The position numbers and the translations under genes were made by a program. Shown here one piece after another: positions 14,740 to 24,207 of a DNA stretch of 50,800 nucleotides; within the stretch, counting starts at the first letter, position 1; the number at the start of each line of letters is the position of its first letter. Origin of the DNA: Metabacillus rhizolycopersici (lineage in GTDB: Bacteria; Bacillota; Bacilli; Bacillales; Bacillaceae); NCBI RefSeq assembly GCF_020075705.1, contig NZ_JAIQUM010000041.1, forward strand, positions 1 through 50,800, given 5' to 3'. The notes under the pieces are model-generated. The model ran no database searches. It was not told the origin of the DNA and saw only the letters and a list, made by a program, of their open reading frames with translations.

Positions 14740-16593
14740 CTACGATCGTAGCTCAAGCTCTTGTTTTAGTTCATTCACATACTCTCTTGATCCTGTAACA
14801 ATTAAGCGATCACCAAGCTTCAGATCAGTGTCTCCATGGGGCACAATTGAATCCTTTCCTCTAAAGATTCGAACGAAAATAACATCTCCAGTGAACGGAA
14901 AATTACGTAACAAAATTTGATCGTATTTTGCATTATTAAAGTTTATTTGGTAAAGCATTGTTTCTTGATTTGTTAAGATCTTCATAACACCTGGTGCTTC
15001 AATTAGTGCACGTAGCATCGTTTTTGTCGATAGCAATGTCGAAAAAACATCAATGTCATTTTCCTTCAGTTTTGCACCCCATTCAGGTGAAGCAACACTT
15101 GCAATGATTCGATTCACCTGCTCTTCTTTTGCAAATAAGGAAATTTCTGCATTTCTTTCTTCATCACCTGTTGCAACAACAATTAAATCCACATCAAACG
15201 CATGTTGTTCCTTTAAAGTTTCAACCCGAAAATCATTGATTTCTTTAATTTCAAACAATGATTCAGCTATTTGTTTATCAATTTTATCTTGCTGTGTATG
15301 GAAGATTGTTGTTTCATAAAGGTCTGGATTAAGCTCCCTTGTAACAGGTAATGACAGTTGATTTGCACCGATAAATGCAACCTTCATTTTTTTATGTACG
15401 TTTTTGTGCTTTGGAAACAGCTTTTTAAAGAAAATCGGCGTCACTATACTCGTGATAACAGCCACTAAAATGAGTGCCCCCGACACCTCTGAAGTAATAA
15501 TCTCCATTCGTTCCCCTACCGTTGCTGCTGCAATCACTAATGAAAGTGTTGAGGTTAATAGGAAACCTGATGCAAGTGTCGTTTTCATATCATACCAGCG
15601 TTTTAAATAAAGGATCGGAATAATTTTCGAAATTAATAAGGCAATCAATAGTAAAGGAATTAATAATAAAATATTTGGATCCTCAAATAATGCCCATATG
15701 TCAAGGTCTACGCCAACCATGACAAAGAAAATCGGAATTAGGAATCCATAACCGAACGAATCAAGCTTATGGACCATTTCCTTATTCGGTGATAAAAGTG
15801 AGACAAGTACACCTGCTAAGAAGGCACCAAGGATGTTTTCGGCACCAATTGTTTCAGAAATAGCTACCAAAACCATGATAAGTGTGAAAATCGCGCGCAT
15901 GTCTAATTGGATTGTTCCCTTTGACATTGTTTCTATAAACGATCGATGTTTGAACACTTTCCCAATAAAAAAGAAAACAACTCCAGCACCAAAAAGAATT
16001 AATAATAACCACGTATTGCTGTCGCCATTACCATAAATCGATGCAAAGACAGCAAGTAAAACCATTGTAACTAAATCAGCAATAACAGCTACAAGGAGAA
16101 TAATCTGTCCAATGTTCGTTTTCATGATTTGCGCGTCTTTTAAAGTAGGTACCACGACCCCGAGAGAAATCGTAGAAATAATAAGCGTCATTAAAAACGC
16201 ATTGTCTATTAAACCAACCAATACAAAGAGATATGAAAGCAATAAGGAAAGGACAAAGATCCCAGCAAAAATGATAGAAGATACCATAAAAGTATTCGGT
16301 GCATCTTTACCTGAAGGGAGCTTTTCCTTCTTCTTACCTCCAGCAAAAGCAGAAAAATCAATTTCAAGGCCACTTAAAAACATTAAGAAAATAAATCCTA
16401 GCATCGACAGCGTTTCAAGCCACGTATCCTGTGAAACTAGATCAAACCCACTTTTCCCAATAATTAAACCAACAATAATTTCTGCCACGACGACAGGCAT
16501 AAAATTCATTTTTAAACGATGTAATAAAATAGGTGTTAGAAACGCAGCAAGAATAACGATTACTAATGAAATCACAGATGCTCCATGCATCAT
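14740..16593 (-). CDS. yjbQ: CPA2 cation:proton antiporter with TrkA domains (YjbQ)
   Basis: A 617-residue protein. Residues 1-380 hold about 12 membrane segments of the Na+/H+ exchanger (KefB/CPA2) type, with the ISLGVVVPTLKD and GAFLAGVLVS motifs. From ~395 a TrkA-N nucleotide-binding domain (KVAFIGANQLSLPV, LIVVATGDEERN) is followed by a TrkA-C domain (IVPHGDTDLKLGDRLIVTG). It should exchange K+ or Na+ for protons under ligand control. YjbQ occupies the same place between prpE and the thi genes in B. subtilis. GGGAGGGAT precedes the start. Confidence 0.85.
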   Translation of the reverse strand: MMHGASVISLVIVILAAFLTPILLHRLKMNFMPVVVAEIIVGLIIGKSGFDLVSQDTWLETLSMLGFIFLMFLSGLEIDFSAFAGGKKKEKLPSGKDAPNTFMVSSIIFAGIFVLSLLLSYLFVLVGLIDNAFLMTLIISTISLGVVVPTLKDAQIMKTNIGQIILLVAVIADLVTMVLLAVFASIYGNGDSNTWLLLILFGAGVVFFFIGKVFKHRSFIETMSKGTIQLDMRAIFTLIMVLVAISETIGAENILGAFLAGVLVSLLSPNKEMVHKLDSFGYGFLIPIFFVMVGVDLDIWALFEDPNILLLIPLLLIALLISKIIPILYLKRWYDMKTTLASGFLLTSTLSLVIAAATVGERMEIITSEVSGALILVAVITSIVTPIFFKKLFPKHKNVHKKMKVAFIGANQLSLPVTRELNPDLYETTIFHTQQDKIDKQIAESLFEIKEINDFRVETLKEQHAFDVDLIVVATGDEERNAEISLFAKEEQVNRIIASVASPEWGAKLKENDIDVFSTLLSTKTMLRALIEAPGVMKILTNQETMLYQINFNNAKYDQILLRNFPFTGDVIFVRIFRGKDSIVPHGDTDLKLGDRLIVTGSREYVNELKQELELRS

Positions 16594-16678
16594 ATCCCTC
16601 CCATTTAATATAGAGTTGTCTATATATGTTCATTCTTGCGTTGAGCTTTGAACAGTTGAAAGAAAACGATCATTGAAT

Positions 16679-18046
16679 TCAAATTAAGTATTGCATAAAT
16701 AATGTCGCCATTCCAAAATAAATCAAAATGCTTATAATATCATTTATTGTTGTTATGAAAGGGCCTGAGGCGACTGCAGGATCGACTTTTAACCGATGCA
16801 TAACGAGCGGAATAAAGGCTCCTGCAATCGTTGCAACTGTTAAAGTTGCTAAAATTGAAATCCCAACTAATATTCCTAAAAAGATATCTCCTTGCCAGAC
16901 AAACACGACCAACGTCACAAGAATTCCACAGATTGTTCCAGTAATCAGACCGGTTCCAGCTTCCGTAAGAATCATCCTAAACGTACTATGCTCTTCTGCA
17001 TTACCGACTGCAATTCTTCTAACAGCTACAGCTAAAGCCTGTGTGCCAGTATTACCAGCCATCCCCGCTATTAATGGAATAAAAACGGCTAAAATGGCTA
17101 CTTTATCTAGTGTCTCCTCAAATCTTCCAATTAGACTAGCTGTAAACATTCCTAAAAATAAAAGAATGATTAGCCACGGAAGTCTTTTTTTTGCAGCAGA
17201 AAACGGTCCACCATCATTTGAATCCACATCTGATATCGCTGCAAGCTTAGAGTAATCATCACTAGCTTCTTCATCGATAACGTCAACGATATCATCTACT
17301 GTAATAATGCCCAGTAAGTGACCCCTGAAATCTATAACAGGTAGTGCTAAGAAATTATAGTCCTTCATTTGGCGGGCAACCTCTTCTTGATCTTCCGCTA
17401 CACTTACGGAATATACACGTTCATTCATCACTTCAGTTATCATTGTATCTGGTTCATTAATGATTAAATCCCTTAGCGAGATAACACCAACAAGCTTTTT
17501 GTCTTCATCAATGACGTATATGTAATAAATGGTTTCTGCATTAGGCGCTTCATTTTTTAAGATCTGCATTGCGGAATGGACGGTCTGATTCGCATGAATG
17601 GAAATAAACTCCGTTGTCATGATACTTCCCGCCGTATATTCATCATAATGGAGCAGCTCTCTGATTTCCTCAGCAGCTTCATCATCCATAATCGTTAAAT
17701 AACTAGCTACTTGGTCTTTATCTAGCTCATTTAATACATCAACCGCATCATCGGCATACATTTGTGCGAGCATTTGTGCTGCAAATGTCGGTTCCATCTC
17801 AGACAAATACACTTCGTATTGATCATTCTCATCCTCAATATTTTCAAAAACAGAGGCCATTTCTCCAGGAGAGAGATAATGGTAGACTGTAAAACGGTCC
17901 TGCTCTTCTAACTTAACAAAGAACTTTGCTTGATCATAAGGATGCTGCTCTAAAAAGACATCGCGAAATTCGTCTATATTTTGACTTGATAATGAAGTAA
18001 GTAAAGCTCCTTCTTCAAGTTCAACTTTTTCTCTTTCATCTGACAT
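16679..18046 (-). CDS. mgtE: Magnesium transporter MgtE
   Basis: A 455-residue protein with the MgtE order: an N-terminal superhelical domain (to ~130), two CBS domains (about 135-260; IDFRGHLLGIITVDDIVDV), and five transmembrane helices (from ~285). The pore signatures are PLIAGMAGNTGTQALAV and AGTGLITGTICG. The N and CBS domains close the channel when cytoplasmic Mg2+ is high. GAGAGGAGGGC precedes the ATG. No M-box riboswitch was recognised upstream; an IS200/IS605-type remnant lies there instead. mgtE is not in this spot in B. subtilis. Confidence 0.93.
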   Translation of the reverse strand: MSDEREKVELEEGALLTSLSSQNIDEFRDVFLEQHPYDQAKFFVKLEEQDRFTVYHYLSPGEMASVFENIEDENDQYEVYLSEMEPTFAAQMLAQMYADDAVDVLNELDKDQVASYLTIMDDEAAEEIRELLHYDEYTAGSIMTTEFISIHANQTVHSAMQILKNEAPNAETIYYIYVIDEDKKLVGVISLRDLIINEPDTMITEVMNERVYSVSVAEDQEEVARQMKDYNFLALPVIDFRGHLLGIITVDDIVDVIDEEASDDYSKLAAISDVDSNDGGPFSAAKKRLPWLIILLFLGMFTASLIGRFEETLDKVAILAVFIPLIAGMAGNTGTQALAVAVRRIAVGNAEEHSTFRMILTEAGTGLITGTICGILVTLVVFVWQGDIFLGILVGISILATLTVATIAGAFIPLVMHRLKVDPAVASGPFITTINDIISILIYFGMATLFMQYLI

Positions 18047-18149
18047 TTCAAGCCCTCCTCTCTCAAAATGTAATAATTTGTTTATTTATTAAGCATATAA
18101 TTAGTGTAAAATAGAGCTTAGCCTTTTTATTTAACTTATTTTCCGAAAG

Positions 18150-18490
18150 AAGTCCTCTTCCTCAAGGAATGGGAAGGGCATAGCCCAATGAGTAGGGAGG
18201 GGATGAATTTCAGTCAGGTGTTAGCCTGCAGATTTTGAACACTAGTATAAAGTGTTCCTCCTTATTAGGAGTGTTTTCCCTTCGCCAATGTTATCCAAAC
18301 CTTCGTATTGTGGTTCACCGTTCCTTCCCATCAGAACTGTTTAGAGAGCCACGAAAGAGCTACAGACGAGGGAATCATCCGTATGTTTCTATATGAAGGA
18401 TAACGTGTAGTCCTCGAAGGACTTAGGCTAGACAACTAGGACTTTTTAAAAGCCCCACTTCAAGCGTTAGCTAAGTGGTGGGTAGTTGAC
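18150..18490 (+). mobile_element. IS200/IS605-type end with possible guide-RNA scaffold, no transposase
   Basis: The right edge is a hairpin CCCCACTT...AAGTGGTGGG followed by TAGTTGAC (18451-18490). This is the same design as the right end of the TnpB-bearing element at 49176, which finishes GGTGGGGGTAGTTCAA. The 300 bases before it are non-coding and contain several short stems (GGGCATAGCCC; GTCCTCGAAGGAC). That is the layout of an IS200/IS605 right end with an omega-RNA-like region and no tnpA or tnpB. The left boundary is a guess. Confidence 0.5.
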
Positions 18491-18575
18491 CTTTACATTT
18501 GCACTACTAAGTATAATTACTATAATAGTTTATATGAAGTCAGTGGTTTAATACAATAAACAATTTAAACCTTTA

Positions 18576-18651
18576 TGATGCGGGCCTTTTGGTCCGTTTA
18601 TCCCTGCCCTATCTTCTTTGATTCCCTTGCCTCTTTCAGGAAGTTGTTCTA
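18576..18651 (+). repeat. Dispersed degenerate element, copy b
   Basis: Shares GATGCGGGC, TTTATCCCTGCCCTATCTTC, and the following CTTTGATTC...TTCAGGAAG pattern with 8101-8185. It is non-coding and lies in the leader region of the rodA-type gene. Confidence 0.4.
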
Positions 18652-18798
18652 AAACTCATAAAGAATGGGATTAAAAATTTTCAAAATCAAAGCTATAATA
18701 AAGTATTCTTTGCAAATCGTTCACAATCAATTAAGATGGTTAATGATACAATGACAATAACGTTATTTTCAAGCTTAAAAAATAGAAAGGGATCGACT

Positions 18799-19974
18799 AT
18801 GACAACTGAAAAATCCCCTCAACAACAAATAGATTATACGCTAATCTTTATTATGTTTTTATTAGCGCTTGTCAGTACAATTGCGATTAACAGTGCAGAA
18901 GCAACTTTGCCTCCTGTTTTGCAGGGCATTAATTTTTCTCTGAAACAAGTACAATGGTATATTATTGGTACGGTTGCTGTTATTATTACAATGCTTATTG
19001 ATTACGATCGTTTAAAACAGCTTTCCTGGTATTTGTATGGATTTGGATTACTGCTGTTACTTGGTTTAGAAATTCTACCTGAAGGAATTGTTCAAACAAT
19101 TAAAGGAGCAACTAGTTGGTATCGACTTGGACCTTTAGGTAACTTTCAGCCTTCGGAATTGATGAAAATCATTTTGATTATCGTACTGAGTAAAGTTATT
19201 ACTGACCATCGTGAAAAATACCCAAATAATACTGTAACAGATGATTTTCTTTTACTTGGGAAACTAGCTGCAACCGCAGCACCACCTGTTCTACTTTTAG
19301 TAAGACAACCAGATATGGGGATGACAATGGTCGTTTGTGCAATCATTGCCTCACTCGTTTTAATTTCTGGTATTAAATGGCGGATTATTTTACCCGCTGC
19401 TATTTCAGCGCTTGTTGTGATTGGAACAGGCTTGTTTATCTTTATTAAATTCCCTGATTTTTTTCTTACGTATATCTTACGAGGAGAAGAATATCAGCTC
19501 AGCCGATTTTATGGTTGGTTAAACCCATTTGAATATGCTGGTGATCAAGGCTTCCAACTTGTAAAATCCTTACTTGCGATTGGCTCAGGTGAACTAGGTG
19601 GGAAAGGCTATGAAAACCTTGAGGTCTATTTACCTGAGGCACATACTGACTTTATCTTCTCGATTATCGCCGAACAATTTGGATTTATCGGAGGAAGTAT
19701 CGTCGTTTCACTCTTCTTTTTGCTGATTTATCGAATGATTCATATTTCACTAGAAAGCAATGATCCATTTGGAAGCTACTTATGTACAGGTATAATGGGC
19801 ATGATTACGTTCCAAGTATTCCAAAACATCGGAATGACAATCGGTCTTCTTCCAATCACCGGTCTCCCATTACCATTTGTGAGTTACGGTGGAAGCTCGC
19901 TCGCTACGTATATGGTTGCGATTGGCATCGTCCTTAATGTACGATCACGGACAAGAAAATACATGTTTGATTGA
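18799..19974 (+). CDS. RodA/FtsW/SpoVE-family peptidoglycan polymerase
   Basis: A 391-residue SEDS protein with about ten membrane segments that polymerises lipid II glycan strands. It has the family signatures GATSWYRLG, FQPSELMKI, the acidic LPEAHTDFIFSIIAEQFGFIG-type loop, and the C-terminal GLPLPFVSYGGSS. The ATG at 18799 follows AAAGGGATCGACT. A conserved Pro-rich SEDS loop and lack of FtsW-specific neighbours favour a RodA-type role in cell elongation or a sporulation role; these cannot be separated by eye. A terminator follows at once. Confidence 0.88.
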   Translation: MTTEKSPQQQIDYTLIFIMFLLALVSTIAINSAEATLPPVLQGINFSLKQVQWYIIGTVAVIITMLIDYDRLKQLSWYLYGFGLLLLLGLEILPEGIVQTIKGATSWYRLGPLGNFQPSELMKIILIIVLSKVITDHREKYPNNTVTDDFLLLGKLAATAAPPVLLLVRQPDMGMTMVVCAIIASLVLISGIKWRIILPAAISALVVIGTGLFIFIKFPDFFLTYILRGEEYQLSRFYGWLNPFEYAGDQGFQLVKSLLAIGSGELGGKGYENLEVYLPEAHTDFIFSIIAEQFGFIGGSIVVSLFFLLIYRMIHISLESNDPFGSYLCTGIMGMITFQVFQNIGMTIGLLPITGLPLPFVSYGGSSLATYMVAIGIVLNVRSRTRKYMFD

Positions 19975-19980
19975 AAAAAA

Positions 19981-20007
19981 GGTACCCTATATAATGGGTG
20001 CCTTTTT
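19981..20007 (+). terminator. Terminator after rodA-type gene
   Basis: GGTACCC / GGGTGCC stem with one wobble pair and a TTTTT tract, 6 bases past the stop codon. Confidence 0.8.
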
Positions 20008-20029
20008 CGTTGTTTAGCGTACTATAAAA

Positions 20030-20192
20030 TTCTTGTACTGTGGATAAGCGCACGACAGCAAGCATAAGCGCCTAGCCCCTCGGGATCATAAGCCACGCAT
20101 GAATTGAAGGCAAAGTACGCCTTCTATTCATGCGCGTCTTATGCCTGCCTTAGGCTGATCAAGGCGCTTACGCTTTTGTTCTTATCCGCAAA
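20030..20192 (-). repeat. Dispersed palindromic repeat, copy 4 (tail type A, inverted)
   Basis: This is the reverse complement of copy 3 (2475-2645) with few changes. The central arms are CGCATGAAT/ATTCATGCG and the type A tail contains GTGCGCTTATCC. It ends just upstream of the prpE ribosome site. Confidence 0.9.
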
Positions 20193-20206
20193 GAAGAGGT
20201 GAGTCA

Positions 20207-20935
20207 ATGAAAATCGATATTATTGGTGACATACATGGATGTTTTAATGAATTTGAATCATTAACGGAGAAACTTGGGTATGATTGGTCATCAGGGATTC
20301 CTGTTCATCCCGAAAATAGAAAACTTTCATTTGTAGGAGATTTAACGGATCGTGGACCTTCATCACTAAAAGTAATTGAAGTAGTTTTTCATTTGGTTAA
20401 GGAGGGGAAAGCTTTTTACTCACCTGGAAATCATTGTAATAAGCTTTATCGTTATTTTCTTGGAAATAATGTTCAAATTTCACACGGTCTTGAAACCACA
20501 GTCGCAGAATATGAAACACTTTCTCGTCCTAAACAAGAAGAGGTTAAAAAGCAGTTTATTTGGCTTTATGAATCATCACCTCTTTATCAAGTACTTGATA
20601 AAGGAAACTTAATTGTCGCACATGCAGGGATTCGTGAAGAGTATATTGGAAAAACAAGTAATGCAGTAAAAACCTTTGTTTTATACGGCGATATTACAGG
20701 TAAAAAGAACCCGGATGGAACTCCTGAACGTCGAGATTGGGCTCAGCATTACCATGGAAATGCACTAATCGTTTATGGACACACCCCAGTAAAAGAGCCT
20801 CGGCGAACGAAGCGAACGATTAATATTGACACAGGGGCAGTATTCGGGAACAAACTGACGGCATTTCGTTATCCGGAAGATCAGCTTATCTCCGTTGATT
20901 CTTCACTTCCTTATGATGAATCGAGATTTAGATAG
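20207..20935 (+). CDS. prpE: Bis(5'-nucleosyl)-tetraphosphatase PrpE
   Basis: A 242-residue calcineurin-like metallophosphoesterase. Metal-ligand motifs are in order: GDIHGC (residues 7-12), GDLTDRG (near 46), GNHC (near 80), AHAG (near 142) and YGHTP (near 192). PrpE of B. subtilis hydrolyses diadenosine tetraphosphate and dephosphorylates a phosphotyrosine, and affects spore germination. The order prpE next to yjbO and yjbQ is the B. subtilis order. AAGAGGTGAGTCA precedes the ATG. Confidence 0.92.
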   Translation: MKIDIIGDIHGCFNEFESLTEKLGYDWSSGIPVHPENRKLSFVGDLTDRGPSSLKVIEVVFHLVKEGKAFYSPGNHCNKLYRYFLGNNVQISHGLETTVAEYETLSRPKQEEVKKQFIWLYESSPLYQVLDKGNLIVAHAGIREEYIGKTSNAVKTFVLYGDITGKKNPDGTPERRDWAQHYHGNALIVYGHTPVKEPRRTKRTINIDTGAVFGNKLTAFRYPEDQLISVDSSLPYDESRFR

Positions 20936-20940
20936 AAACA

Positions 20941-21083
20941 AAAGTGGCTGTAAACCTAAGAGGCAGTCAAGAACGCGACGTCCTTGTGGCATTTGACTGC
21001 ACTCTTTGCACGTCCTGTGCTTCGGGGCAACAGCGCTTACGCTTGCTGTCGTGAGCTTATCCACAGTACAAGAATTTTATAGC
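20941..21083 (+). repeat. Dispersed repeat, copy 5 (right half with inserted module, tail type A)
   Basis: It begins at GTGGCTGTAAACC, equal to the middle of full copies. It then carries the extra module starting AGGCAGTCAAGAACGCGACG that is also found in copy 7, and ends with the type A tail (GTGAGCTTATCCACAGTAC). Confidence 0.8.
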
Positions 21084-21097
21084 TTCCCAAACCCGAA

Positions 21098-21124
21098 GAA
21101 CCCACTTATTTCGTAAGTGGGTTC
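21098..21124 (-). terminator. Hairpin overlapping the end of yjbO
   Basis: Perfect 11-bp stem GAACCCACTTA / TAAGTGGGTTC. On the minus strand it includes the last codons and the stop codon of the pseudouridine synthase gene, and only a weak T-tract follows. Confidence 0.6.
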
Positions 21125-22011
21125 TCGTTTACTAGATTTTTCATATCGTCAGGCAACTCTGATTTAAAATGGAAATCCTTTTCTAACAAAGGATGCCAAA
21201 ATGAAAGCTGTGAGCTGTGAAGTGCTTGTCTTCTAATTTCAGCTATGTCTCCACCGTACAATGTATCACCACAGAGGGGATGACCAATTGAAGAAAGATG
21301 GACACGAATTTGATGCGTTCTCCCAGTTTCAAGAACTAGCTTAAGATAAGATTTATTTTGATAGGTATGAAGAACTTGATAATGCGTGATTGCTTCTTGA
21401 CCATCTTCACAAATCTCCCGCTCGATAATACTGTCATTTTTACGTCCAATTGGTTTCTCAATTACCCCAACTGATTGATCAATAACACCATGAACAATCG
21501 CTTCATATGTACGATGAATTTCCTTTTTCTTTTGCTGTTCAGAAAATAAAGAGTGTGCAAACCGATGCTTTGCTACGAGCATTAATCCTGATGTATCTTT
21601 ATCTAACCGATTCACGATATGAATAGTAGATGGAATTTGCTTTTGTTGATAATATTTTATTAATCCATTCGCTAACGTACCTTTTTCATGTTCACGAGAT
21701 GGGATTGAAGGAATAAAGGGTGGTTTATTGATCACTAAACAATGATCATCCTCGTAAACAATCTCAAATGGAACATCATCAGCCACAAGGCTTGTTCCCC
21801 TTACTTCCTGAGGAAAAATAACGGTGAGGATATCATTCTCCTTTAAACAGTAACGAACAGTTACATGCTGAGAATTCACTAAAATATCCCCTCCATTAAA
21901 TTTTATATCCGTTAAAGCTCGCTTAGAAATTTTCTTTTCCTTCACATAATCAAAGACAAGCTTGCCTACATCCTTCTTTGAAATGATCCACTGTAGTTGA
22001 AATGTTTTCAT
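21106..22011 (-). CDS. yjbO: RluA/RluD-family pseudouridine synthase (YjbO)
   Basis: A 301-residue enzyme with an N-terminal S4-like part (to ~75), then the synthase domain. Its motifs are VVNKPP-like LVINKPPFIPSIPS, catalytic HIVNRLDKDTSGLMLVAK (the Asp is the nucleophile), and the GRTHQIRVHLSSIGHPLCGD signature. It isomerises specific uridines in RNA; the target cannot be told from sequence. It is 12 bases downstream of NAD kinase and follows it as in B. subtilis yjbN-yjbO. Confidence 0.92.
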   Translation of the reverse strand: MKTFQLQWIISKKDVGKLVFDYVKEKKISKRALTDIKFNGGDILVNSQHVTVRYCLKENDILTVIFPQEVRGTSLVADDVPFEIVYEDDHCLVINKPPFIPSIPSREHEKGTLANGLIKYYQQKQIPSTIHIVNRLDKDTSGLMLVAKHRFAHSLFSEQQKKKEIHRTYEAIVHGVIDQSVGVIEKPIGRKNDSIIEREICEDGQEAITHYQVLHTYQNKSYLKLVLETGRTHQIRVHLSSIGHPLCGDTLYGGDIAEIRRQALHSSQLSFWHPLLEKDFHFKSELPDDMKNLVNENPLTK

Positions 22012-22023
22012 AAAAAAACCTAC

Positions 22024-22833
22024 TTACCTTTCACTCCCTATATCGCCAACGAAGGAGTCTCGTACTCTTTTCCAAAAAGGAAAAGGTTTAAATCGAGCAA
22101 ATCTTACATTTTCATTCGCAACTCGATACTGAATCGATTTAACATCCTTATGCAAAAGTGTTAAATGATCAATGGTGACTTGGAAATCGACGTCGTTAAC
22201 AGGCTTTAACATACATGTATGATGTTCCGGTAATATTAGCGGTGACCCTATCGTTCGAAATACGCGATTATTTATTGAAGCTAGTTCAGTCAACTGAATA
22301 GCCCTTATTGAAGGGTGTAGAATCGCTCCCCCTAATGCTTTATTATAGGCTGTACTTCCTGAAGGTGTAGACATACATAAACCATCGCCACGGAACGTTT
22401 CAAATTTTTGCCCCTTAATTTCAACATCCATGACGAGGGTACCTTCAATACTCTTTACAGTACATTCATTTAAGGCTAAATATCTTGCTTCTCGTCCACC
22501 ATCATTATGACGGATAATAACCTCTAAAATAGGATATTCCACAACTTGGTAAGGTGTTTTCGCAATCGCGATGACAAGCTTTTCAATTTCATCAGGTACC
22601 CAATCTGCATAAAAACCAAGATGTCCTGTATGTACGCCAATAAAAGCAGTCTTATCAAGTCTGCTCCGGTAACGATGAAATGCATATAACAGAGTCCCAT
22701 CCCCACCAACAGATATAACAATATCTGGACGATCTTCATCATATTCTAATTGAAAATCTAATAAATAGGTTTTCATTCTTTGCAAAATAGAGTTTGAAAC
22801 TGGATCACCCTTGGATGAAATGGCAAACTTCAT
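22024..22833 (-). CDS. ppnK: NAD kinase
   Basis: A 269-residue enzyme making NADP from NAD and ATP or polyphosphate. It shows the GGDGT motif ([13 protein letters not shown], near 40), [10 protein letters not shown], the conserved NE of ALNECTVK, and the Gly-rich [15 protein letters not shown] near 155. It sits between yjbM and yjbO, with a GGGGGTAAAAGTGT site before the ATG. Its product joins (p)ppGpp and RNA modification genes in one likely operon. Confidence 0.95.
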   Translation of the reverse strand: MKFAISSKGDPVSNSILQRMKTYLLDFQLEYDEDRPDIVISVGGDGTLLYAFHRYRSRLDKTAFIGVHTGHLGFYADWVPDEIEKLVIAIAKTPYQVVEYPILEVIIRHNDGGREARYLALNECTVKSIEGTLVMDVEIKGQKFETFRGDGLCMSTPSGSTAYNKALGGAILHPSIRAIQLTELASINNRVFRTIGSPLILPEHHTCMLKPVNDVDFQVTIDHLTLLHKDVKSIQYRVANENVRFARFKPFPFWKRVRDSFVGDIGSER

Positions 22834-22900
22834 ACACTTTTACCCCCTTATCAATAATATTCTTTTCATGCAAACTGAACTTTACGTATCGCGCCCGTAA

Positions 22901-23539
22901 TTATGTACCCTTATTTTCTGTTTTTCGCGAGAAGATCGCTTGGGCCTCTTGAACCTCTCCTCTAATTTGAGACATTTCTTCATCTAGAGAATATGCCGCT
23001 TCGGCAGCACGTTTTAACCGAATTTTTATCTCATCAGGAATATTCCCGCCATATTTATAATTTATTGAATGCTCAATCGTCGCCCAAAAGTTCATCGATA
23101 ATGTTCGAATTTGAATTTCCACGAGTAGTTTCTTTTCACCCTCTACCGTTTGGACCGGATATTTAGCGACAATATGATAAGAACGATAACCACTTTCCTT
23201 TTTATTCGTAATATAATCACGTTCTTCGATAATTTCTAAATCATTTCTATTTTTGAGCATATTTACAACTACTTTTATATCATCCACAAACTGACACATC
23301 ATTCGAATTCCAGCTATATCCTGCATACCGACTTCCAAATCCTCCAACGGAATTCCTTTGCGTTTCGCTTTATCTAGAATACTCGCTAGTGGTTTTACAC
23401 GGCCAGTGACAAATTCAATTGGCGAATTCGAATGTTGCAGTTCATATTGTGTTCTAATTCCTCGCAGCTTTACTTTTAGCTCCTCTACCGCCTGTTTATA
23501 TGGAGCCAAAAATAACTTCCATTGTTCATTATTTTGCAT
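22901..23539 (-). CDS. yjbM: Small (p)ppGpp synthetase RelQ/SasB (YjbM)
   Basis: A 212-residue single-domain alarmone synthetase that transfers pyrophosphate from ATP to GDP or GTP. Motifs are VTGRVKPLASILDKAKRKG, MQDIAGIRMMCQFVDD (synthetase acidic site), KKESGYRSYHIV and LVEIQIRTLSMNFWATIEHS. The ATG at 23539 follows AAGGGGGATTTTT; the longer frame start has no site. It lacks hydrolase and TGS/ACT domains. The family forms tetramers and responds to cell-envelope stress in B. subtilis. Confidence 0.93.
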   Translation of the reverse strand: MQNNEQWKLFLAPYKQAVEELKVKLRGIRTQYELQHSNSPIEFVTGRVKPLASILDKAKRKGIPLEDLEVGMQDIAGIRMMCQFVDDIKVVVNMLKNRNDLEIIEERDYITNKKESGYRSYHIVAKYPVQTVEGEKKLLVEIQIRTLSMNFWATIEHSINYKYGGNIPDEIKIRLKRAAEAAYSLDEEMSQIRGEVQEAQAIFSRKTENKGT

Positions 23540-23577
23540 AAAAATCCCCCTTAAGAAACCGCTTAAAGTCATTCTAT

Positions 23578-23645
23578 AAAAGCGAAAGTTCCTCGTTTAG
23601 CCTTGGGCAAGTGATACGAAAACCAAGTACATACCTAGCCCATTT
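23578..23645 (+). repeat. Degenerate short relic of the dispersed repeat (copy 10)
   Basis: AAAAGCGAAAGTTCCTCGTT, then TAGCCTTGGGCAAG, and CTAGCCC at the end recall the outer arms of the family. The centre and tail are gone. Confidence 0.45.
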
Positions 23646-23675
23646 TCTCTCCCTTGTCACCTTAATGGTCAAGTA

Positions 23676-24047
23676 TTAGAAAAACAACTCGACTACCTTG
23701 TTCTCCATTTCCTCTCCATAATTCGCATTCCCCTTGATATTTTCCAAAAGATAATTAAGCTCAGGAACAATATCAGTCAATTCTATTTCATTTTCGTTTA
23801 TTTGTAAGATCACAGGTAGATCTTTCTCTTTTGCTTCTTTTAATTTTGTCCAAATCGTATGAGGTAATCCAGCATAGACAAACTCATCGGGTGATTCTAA
23901 AATATAAATGAAAGCCAATTGATCAGAATCAGCGAGCATTTGTCCCTTTGCCTTTAATTGTTCTGCCTCTATTGATAAGGAAGCGGACTGTAGGATTAAC
24001 CTATTATTTTCAATTGTTGCTTCTGTTAGTTCAATTCGTGTATTCAT
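23676..24047 (-). CDS. yjbL: YjbL, UPF0738 family protein
   Basis: A 123-residue soluble protein of the UPF0738 family, found between yjbK and yjbM in Bacillus. It has conserved IYILESPDEFVYAGLP and a C-terminal acidic run ending NKVVELFF. The ATG at 24047 follows GGAGGAGAAACAT; an upstream in-frame start has no spacing. The function is unknown. It is divergent from yjbK across 160 bases. Confidence 0.85.
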   Translation of the reverse strand: MNTRIELTEATIENNRLILQSASLSIEAEQLKAKGQMLADSDQLAFIYILESPDEFVYAGLPHTIWTKLKEAKEKDLPVILQINENEIELTDIVPELNYLLENIKGNANYGEEMENKVVELFF

Positions 24048-24207
24048 ATGTTTCTCCTCCCATTGCACATTCATGATTATTTTACCATATTAAAAAGTCA
24101 CATGATAACATTGCGAGTTGTTTTAATTCAAGAGATAATAAGGAAAGAGCATTGAAAGCATTGAAACCTATACAAATTACTACAGGTTAGATAAGGGGAT
24201 TTTAAAC

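Noticed and set aside
18047..18150. M-box magnesium riboswitch ahead of mgtE
   Set aside because: The expected conserved blocks of the ykoK leader are not present on the minus strand here.
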